This document shows positions 60,340-64,000 of a DNA stretch of 64,000 bases, one piece after another; position 1 is the first letter of the stretch; every line of letters starts with the position of its first letter. The stretch spans positions 15,961,766-16,025,765 of the forward strand of contig ML677335.1 of NCBI GenBank assembly GCA_007922305.1. The letters are read 5' to 3'. The position numbers were made by a program, and so were the translations under genes. This stretch comes from Dermatemys mawii. Taxonomy: Eukaryota > Chordata > Testudines > Dermatemydidae. Under the pieces are notes generated by a model. It was given only the letters and a program-made list of their open reading frames with translations, was not told the DNA's origin and searched no databases.

Positions 60340-61640
60340 CTATAAGGGGTAGCCCATTGGCAGAGGTGCCCCCACTGCCTCATCCAGGGAAGATGGCAAT
60401 GCTAGTGGGGGAACTGGGTTCTCCTGACCCTCTTGGCCCTCAGGCACCTCCAGCCCTGCCTTGAGTTCCGTGCCAGCCGCTCCAGGAACAGGGATAGGTT
60501 CCAGAGGAGACGGTGTGACTGCCAACTCCTCTGCACTCTTATGGGGAGGACGACTGGCCACTGCCTCCGGCACCATGGGTTTGGATGTCACGAGCATGAA
60601 GCCTTGGACTGTGTGCCCTGGGCCTGGTGGTAAACCCATAGGGTCCAAAATGGCCACTACGCTGGTCTGTTGCACTGCACTGGCCATGGCCCTGCACCCA
60701 TGTCAGGTCTGTCCCATGCCAACTTGTGTTGAGGCTGCTGCGAATATTTGGACCCTGTCTCCGAGCCTGACGATGGGCACCAAGACCATGATGGCCATGG
60801 CAGTGCTGAGTGCAGCTGTGCCAGGGACCGGTGCCATGAACGGGGTCTGTGCAGAGAGCTGGATCGGTGCCCATACAGATGGTGTTGTGATCAGGACGTA
60901 CTGCGCAAAGGTGATCAGTGTTGGTGGCAGCCCTGGGGAGACTTGGAGCTGTGCTGTGAGTCAGACCAGCACAGCGAATCCAATCAGTGCCACGACTCCA
61001 GGTAGTACCAGGACTCCGAGCAGTGTCTTGCTTCTACAGGCTGAGTCAAGGGGCATATCATCACTGGCTTTCCTCAGGACAGTGCCGCCCATTGCGGTAC
61101 TGGAGGCTTAGTGTGAAAGGTGGGACAGTGAGTTCTCTCGCAATGTCAAAGGTGTCCTGAGCGGAAGTGAGTTCTGCCTCCTTCACTACCTGACATGAGG
61201 AGTCCAACTGCTCTGGACTCGATGGTCCCCCTTGTGGGGCCGAAGTTGACAGTGCAGACTCCAAAGTTTTTGGTGCTGGGAGCTCCTTTCTGGGACACAC
61301 CCCATTCACTGGCTCCAAGGGGGTGGGTCCTGAAGTCGGGGAACTACTCCTCCCCTGCTTCTGGTATTGCTTCTGCGCTGGTGAATTGGATCTGTGCTGG
61401 GCGTTCTCGCCAGCTTTGGTGCCGGAGAGTGGCGGTGCCATGGGTCTTGACCAGAGTCCATCCGTGGTGCCGCTTCTGCAACTGCTGCCGGGGCACTGTA
61501 CATCAATCAGCTTGGCGTCAGGTCCTGTCGTGCTGATGCGAGATCCAGTCTAAGTGCTGCATCCATAAGGAGCTGCTTCAGGCTAAAGTCCTTTTCCTTC
61601 TTGGTTCGGGGCGCAAGCCCTTACAAATCCTGCCCTTTTC
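60340..61640 (-). pseudogene. DIRS-like gag region, degenerate
   Basis: Two minus-strand open parts: 61441-61061 (MAPPLSGTKAGENAQHRSNS, then SPTSGPTPLEPVNG) and 60687-60340 (MASAVQQTSVVAILDPMGLP). Upstream, near 61570, DAALRLDLASARQDLTPS is readable. Pro/Ser-rich and low in motifs. It could only be gag because it lies directly before RT. Frames are broken. Confidence 0.45.
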
Positions 61641-62125
61641 GGACTGATGCTCTTCACCCAGACATTTTAAGGAAGTGTCAGGGGGTCGCCTGTGGGCATG
61701 GGCTTATTTCAGGACTTGTAGGGCTTGAACCCCTGGGACTTAGGCATGTAAGTCCCCAAGGGAGAACGCAGTCAGTGTGGAAAGTAACCCCCTCAACCTG
61801 TCAACTAACTAACTGGAACTACACTAGCTATGAACTAACTATAAACTAATCAGCTATGGAATAGAAACCGTACAAAGCTAGGGAAGCTGTGGAGAGCTTG
61901 CGAAGCAAGACGCCACAGTTCCGATCACTGAATGGCAGTAAGAAGAAACTGAGGAGGCGCAAGGTCAACAGGATCATATATTGAGCGCCATGAAGGTGCC
62001 ACTCCAGGGGGCTCAACAGCTGACCCGACGGGTGCTGCCTAGAGGGAGAACTTTCTGATGACTGTGCACATGGCACGCGCACACCTAATTGGAATCGATC
62101 TGAGCAGTTACTCAAAGAAGAGCAT

Positions 62126-64000
62126 AACTTTTTTTGTACCGTAGACTAAGCACACCCAAAGACAGAAAAGCTGATTTAGGGTCATAATGTGCTCTGACAG
62201 TAGTTTTACTGGCACTAGCAGTTGCTGAGGCTTTGGAGTAAAAAAGCCAAAGACACTCACGGCAGTAAACATTTTTGGTTTTGTGTGGCTAGAAATGATC
62301 AGGCAGCTTCGGTTTAAACCGCCAACTTTAAGAGTTGTAGCGTGCACTCATTAGTATTCTTGTCTGTTAGTCCTAAGCCTGGGAGTATTCATGTTAAAGT
62401 TTAAAAGCCCATTAAGCTTTTGTCAGAAGTAAAATAAATGCATTGTTATGACTGTACTCAAGCTACCACAAATATATTTCCCTAATATGGAATAAGTACC
62501 AGTCATAGGGCTATTCTGATCTCACTAATGCTTTTATAGCTAGGTAATTATAATTCATTTGACTAGGTATAGCCCCTGGGACATAATTATCATGTTTCCA
62601 AGGGGATCCTGCAAAAAGAAAGTCTGCCAACAACATGAGCACTTTATAAAACACTGCTCCATTTCAATCTCATTTCATATCATCATTGTCTTTTAAATGT
62701 CTAGAAGTTTGATGTAATTTTAAATCTTTGTAATGGAGCAGTGGAGAAGAACTGTGACATACGGCAGAGGCCTTGGTTTTGAGCTGCACTATCCTGGCAG
62801 GTGGGGATCAAATGTCTGGCCCCTGGTGTAAGTTAGAGCAAAGCAGGGACTGCTCCAGCTTAGGGCAGTTTCCCCCTGTGGACTGCGGTGCAGGTACAGA
62901 CTAGTCAGAGGGCAGAGTGCTTTGGACATACCTCCTTTTATAAACACATCTGGTCTCTAAACATTCCTCTGGATATACCACTGCTCCAGCAAGAGGGAGA
63001 GCATAAGGTCATTGTGTCAGCCCTATGGCGTTGGGGGAATTCCCAGCTGGGGTGGAATTTAGTTGCTTTCAGGTCCCTTTGCAGCACAGGAGTGACACAG
63101 AGGTGCTACCAAATAGCTCAGAATTGGGACCTAAATGTTAAACAGGTGGGACCAGGTTGCGGGTGTAATATGGCAGTGCACTGGCAGAAGGAGCTTCTCT
63201 CCTGTGCACATCTGCATGAGAGGGAGCTACAATCCTAGTATTTGCACACTCAGAGCACAAGTGAGCAGGACTCACCGGTCTGCTTCTGGTGCTAGCCCCT
63301 CCAAAAAGGAGTGGGCTCTAGGTCCTTTTCCCTTCTTTACAAGTGACTGACCAAGGACCAGTGCAAAGTGGAGCACACAGTGCACCCTTAGAAAAGGCAC
63401 ATCCAATCAGTATGCCCAGATACATTCTGGCTATGTCTGTACTAGGCACCCTGTATGCCCTGGGAACTGTTCTTGGGGGTCCCAGCATCTCCTACAGTTG
63501 CTAACACAGGTGGTGGTAACTGGAGCAGTTAAAGACCCTGTATGGAATGAATAGAAGTCCTGGAGTTTGGTCCATGAGCTTGGATTGGGCTATGGAAATA
63601 TTTGGCATGCACATGTCAGCCTTTGCACTTTTACCCCCTGCGGTGATAATGCTCAGTGAGCGTGTTTGCTTTGCCATAGCTGCTCATTAAGAAAAAACAA
63701 AACAAAACATTCTGTGCTCTACTTGTTCTAATGCTGAGAAGGATTCAACTATTCAGAGATGCTGTCGATTCAGCTATGAATTCCTCTTCCTAGAGTGAAA
63801 AGATACAAAATGCTTTCTTTGTGTTGAATTTAAGCCCTTGATTTTACTCTACAAAGGCATGAGGGAGTCAGGACCAGCTACAATAGGGAGTACCTCATTT
63901 CTATCCACATGACTCTTAGACACCTTCACTCTTCGGGACAGAGCCACTAAGAAGGCATAGCATGAAGGTCCTGACATATTGGTTAGTACCAACTCACACA
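62126..64000. other. Intergenic, nothing recognised
   Basis: No gene or repeat family could be supported. HECTD2 would be expected further right by synteny, but none of its exons was identified here. Confidence 0.5.

Larger units (their letters stand above)
60110..62125 (-). mobile_element. DIRS-like retrotransposon fragment
   Basis: Minus strand: a leader at about 62110-61900 with ctcaatatatgatcctg, a degenerate proline/serine-rich gag-like region (about 61640-60340), then an RT N-terminus (about 60310-60125). RT decays after the TLDMKD block, and no tyrosine recombinase or methylase-like part is present. The DIRS call rests on the RT wording and on the gag style, from memory. Confidence 0.55.

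Noticed and set aside
60433..61536. Plus-strand open frames of up to 216 codons
   Set aside because: They are antisense to the degenerate DIRS-like gag region and have no recognised motif.

Overview
This is vertebrate nuclear DNA, most likely from a turtle. Two conserved genes can be read: the first seven coding exons of TNKS2 (tankyrase-2) on the minus strand, with a CpG-rich promoter near 20.0-20.9 kb, and PPP1R3C (glycogen-targeting subunit of protein phosphatase 1) on the plus strand at about 46.3-51.4 kb. They point away from each other, as the human pair on 10q23 does (from memory, human order HECTD2 - PPP1R3C - TNKS2), so the window is inverted relative to the human map. TNKS2 continues off the left edge. 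The turtle call rests on the repeats (CR1 ends, many hAT and Harbinger MITEs, Penelope-like ends, DIRS and Gmr1-like elements) and is an inference from memory, not a database result.

Layout. 1-4959: a nearly complete LTR retrotransposon in TNKS2 intron 7, same strand as the gene. Its integrase lies upstream of reverse transcriptase and its capsid is SCAN-like, which identifies the Gmr1 group. 6495-20232: TNKS2 exons 7 to 1, with introns carrying hAT-like, Harbinger-type and Tigger-type elements, a MIR/CORE-type SINE and a GA microsatellite. 20233-20900: TNKS2 promoter. 20.9-46.3 kb: intergenic DNA dominated by transposon remnants, including a Harbinger MITE, a 3' fragment of a second Ty3/gypsy element, CR1, hAT MITEs with clear 8-bp duplications, a composite made of two opposed hAT 3' halves, a solo LTR, and a Harbinger transposase remnant. 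46.3-51.4 kb: PPP1R3C. 51.4-64 kb: more repeats, including a fold-back Penelope-like element with GIY-YIG coding on both strands and a DIRS-like fragment.

The two host genes are not known to form one pathway. Tankyrase-2 is an ankyrin-scaffold poly-ADP-ribosyltransferase; PPP1R3C brings PP1 to glycogen. No operon, phage, CRISPR or bacterial system is present. The most notable points are the Gmr1-like domain order with its SCAN-like capsid, the loss of the expected exon-1 ATG of PPP1R3C (ACG here), and several inverted composite transposons.
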